From assembly GCF_001519055.1 (NCBI RefSeq), contig NZ_KQ954293.1, forward strand, positions 116,690 to 180,689: DNA of 64,000 nucleotides, read 5' to 3'. Source of the stretch: Novosphingobium sp. Fuku2-ISO-50 (lineage in GTDB: Bacteria; Pseudomonadota; Alphaproteobacteria; Sphingomonadales; Sphingomonadaceae). This document shows, in pieces, positions 62,423 through 64,000 of this stretch; positions within the stretch are counted from its first letter, which is position 1, and each line of letters begins with the position of its first letter. The notes under the pieces are model-generated. The model searched no databases and was not told the DNA's origin. It saw only the letters and a program-made list of their open reading frames with translations. The translations under genes were made by a program, and so were the position numbers.

Positions 62423-63265
62423 ATGGCGATTACCCAAGCTGAGACCGCCCGCGACATCCAGACCCCCGACTGGAAACTGCGCTATTACGAGGCCGGTGAA
62501 GGCCACCCGCTGATCCTGCTTCACGGCAGCGGTCCCGGAGCGACCGGCTGGAGCAATTTTTCCGGCAATATCGAGGCGCTGGCCAAGCATTTCCACGTCT
62601 ATGCGGTGGACATGCCGGGCTGGGGCGAATCCGATGCCTGCACCAAGGAAAAGCTCGATCATATCGGCGCGACGATCCAGTTCATGGACGCGCTGGGCAT
62701 CGACAAGGCGGCGGTCGTCGGCAATTCGATGGGCGGGATCATCGCGCTGGCGCTGGCCGCAGAATATCCCGAACGCATCAGCCATGTGATCACCATGGGG
62801 CCGGGCGCCCATCCCGGGCCAAAGCTGTTTGGCGCCGGCGACGGCCCGACCGAAGGGCTCAAGTACCTGCAACAGGCCTATCGCACCCCCACCCCCGAAG
62901 CGATGCACGCGCTCGTCAGCATCATGGTCTATGACAAGACGTTTGCGACCGAGGCCTTGTGCAAGGCGCGTTCCGAAGCCGCGCTCGCGCGCCCCGAACA
63001 TCTGACCAACTTCCTCGACATGCTGGCCAAGGGCGGCCCTGTCTCGCGTTGGGCTTCGCTTGACGTTCTGGCGAAATCGCAGATCCCCATGCTCTTGATC
63101 CATGGCCGCGACGACCGCGTGGTGCATTACGAAAATTCGTTGCTGCTCAACGCCTATGTCCCCAATTCGCGGATGGTCCTGATGAACCGCTGCGGTCACT
63201 GGGCGATGATCGAACATGCCGACGAATTCAACCGGCTGGTGACCGACTTCGTGCTCCACGCCTGA
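62423..63265 (+). CDS. Meta-cleavage-product-type alpha/beta hydrolase
   Basis: This 280-residue hydrolase resembles BphD/HsaD: oxyanion segment LILLHGSGPGATGWSNF, nucleophile GNSMGGIIAL, Asp in IHGRDDRV and His in CGHWAMIEHADEF. These enzymes split C-C bonds in extradiol products. With the extradiol dioxygenase at 52716 it would form the cleavage step of locus 2. The ATG has GGGAG 6 bases upstream. It is separate from the DmpD at 30863. Confidence 0.9.
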   Translation: MAITQAETARDIQTPDWKLRYYEAGEGHPLILLHGSGPGATGWSNFSGNIEALAKHFHVYAVDMPGWGESDACTKEKLDHIGATIQFMDALGIDKAAVVGNSMGGIIALALAAEYPERISHVITMGPGAHPGPKLFGAGDGPTEGLKYLQQAYRTPTPEAMHALVSIMVYDKTFATEALCKARSEAALARPEHLTNFLDMLAKGGPVSRWASLDVLAKSQIPMLLIHGRDDRVVHYENSLLLNAYVPNSRMVLMNRCGHWAMIEHADEFNRLVTDFVLHA

Positions 63266-63278
63266 CGTCCATACCGGC

Positions 63279-63321
63279 TGGCCAGACCGCGGCGCACAAT
63301 CGTCTCGCCGCGGTCTGGCCA
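63279..63321 (+). terminator. Strong terminator closing locus 2
   Basis: TGGCCAGACCGCGGCG (63279-63294) pairs perfectly over 16 bp with CGCCGCGGTCTGGCCA (63306-63321) around an 11-base loop. It lies 14 bases after the hydrolase stop. T-runs come later (CGTTTT), so it may be partly factor-dependent. Confidence 0.75.
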
Positions 63322-63436
63322 CTGCAATGATGTCGTTTTCCACGACGCGATCGTGTATGCTCCCCCTTGATCACGCTGACACATCCGCCGCCGCAAACGG
63401 CCTGGCGGATCAGCGCCAATATTAAGGGGACCCGTC

Positions 63437-63997
63437 ATGACCGCGTTTGCCGACACGCCGTTTGGACAAAAAGTCAGCAAAGATGCGGCGCATCTCGCCT
63501 GGCTTGGCGCTGCGCTCGTTGTCCTTGGCAGCGCCGCACTCGTGTTTCCGCTGGTTTCCACGCTGGTGATCACCGTGTTCGTCGGCTGGCTGCTCGTGAT
63601 TTCCGGATTCGCGGGTTTGATGATCGCCTTTTCGATTCGCGGCGCAGGGCCGTTCTTCGCTGCGCTGCTGTTCTCGCTTTTGACGATCGCAGCCGGCACT
63701 TTCATCATTGCGACGCCCATCGTCGGCGAGATCGCCATCACCATCAGCCTGGGCGTGCTGTTCATGGTTCAGGGCGCGTTCGAAAGCGTGCTCGCGTTCG
63801 AGCTTCGTCCTGCTCGCGGCTGGATCTCGATGCTGATCTCCGCCGCAGCGAGCATCTTGCTGTCGCTCATCATCCTGTGCGGCTTGCCCAAGCTTTCGCT
63901 GATCGCGCTCGGCATCCTGATCGGGATAAACTTCATCAGTTCGGGGATCGCGTACATGGCAGTCGGCATGACCGTGCGACGCGAAATCCGGGGCTAA
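63437..63997 (+). CDS. HdeD-family (DUF308) membrane protein
   Basis: This 186-residue protein has six hydrophobic segments in a repeated HdeD pattern (GAALVVLGSAALVFPLVSTLVITVFVGWLLVISG in parts, GVLFMVQGAFESVLAFELRPARGW). HdeD-like proteins are linked to acid or general envelope stress, with unknown mechanism. It follows the terminator at 63279-63321, so it is a separate unit. Its promoter is probably in 63322-63436. Confidence 0.88.
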   Translation: MTAFADTPFGQKVSKDAAHLAWLGAALVVLGSAALVFPLVSTLVITVFVGWLLVISGFAGLMIAFSIRGAGPFFAALLFSLLTIAAGTFIIATPIVGEIAITISLGVLFMVQGAFESVLAFELRPARGWISMLISAAASILLSLIILCGLPKLSLIALGILIGINFISSGIAYMAVGMTVRREIRG

Positions 63998-64000
63998 TAC

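Overview
The window is GC-rich, densely packed DNA from an alphaproteobacterium. It most resembles Sphingomonadales (Novosphingobium/Sphingobium type). I infer this from the TonB-receptor-based outer-membrane uptake, the aromatic meta-cleavage gene families and the gene style; there is no rRNA gene to confirm it. I see no tRNA, rRNA, insertion sequence or CRISPR array.

Region 1 (1-13.6 kb) is a sulfide, respiration and stress block. It holds a sulfide:quinone oxidoreductase C-terminus, a DUF2892 protein, a TolC-like exporter, an ETHE1/Blh-type persulfide dioxygenase and a TauE/SafE exporter. These are followed by cytochrome bd oxidase (cydABX), the divergent cydDC ABC exporter, a peroxiredoxin-ArsR pair behind a perfect FNR/FixK-type box, a LysR regulator and a ClC antiporter. 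Region 2 (13.6-21.4 kb) is a complete N-type ATPase operon in the order atpDCQRBEFAG, read on the minus strand, plus an SPFH slipin.

Region 3 (21.8-47.2 kb) is a benzene/toluene to phenol to catechol pathway. It has a six-subunit toluene-4-monooxygenase-type enzyme (tmoABCDEF) with a FadL-type porin, a multicomponent phenol hydroxylase (dmpKLMNOP) with ferredoxin dmpQ, and catechol 2,3-dioxygenase (dmpB). The lower meta pathway is dmpC, dmpE, dmpH, dmpI and dmpD, with a TonB receptor inside the operon. Two XylR/DmpR-like regulators lack the GAFTGA sigma-54 loop. A GntR regulator sits beside a perfect TCTCGAGA-centred palindrome that recurs, exactly or nearly, at the phenol hydroxylase and tmo promoters. 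An HpaI aldolase is present, but DmpG and DmpF are absent.

Region 4 (47.2-63.3 kb) is a second aromatic locus that I cannot match to a described pathway. It encodes a two-component flavin hydroxylase, a type I extradiol dioxygenase and a meta-cleavage-type alpha/beta hydrolase. The tail enzymes are unusual: three fumarate-reductase/tricarballylate-dehydrogenase-like flavoproteins, a short ETF pair overlapping one of them, a racemase-fold protein without catalytic cysteines, an isochorismatase-fold protein without the nucleophilic cysteine, an isocitrate-lyase/PEP-mutase-family lyase, an SDR and a TonB receptor. A LysR regulator and three ATYG-N7-CGAT sites link its two divergent halves. A strong terminator closes it, and an HdeD-family membrane protein ends the window.
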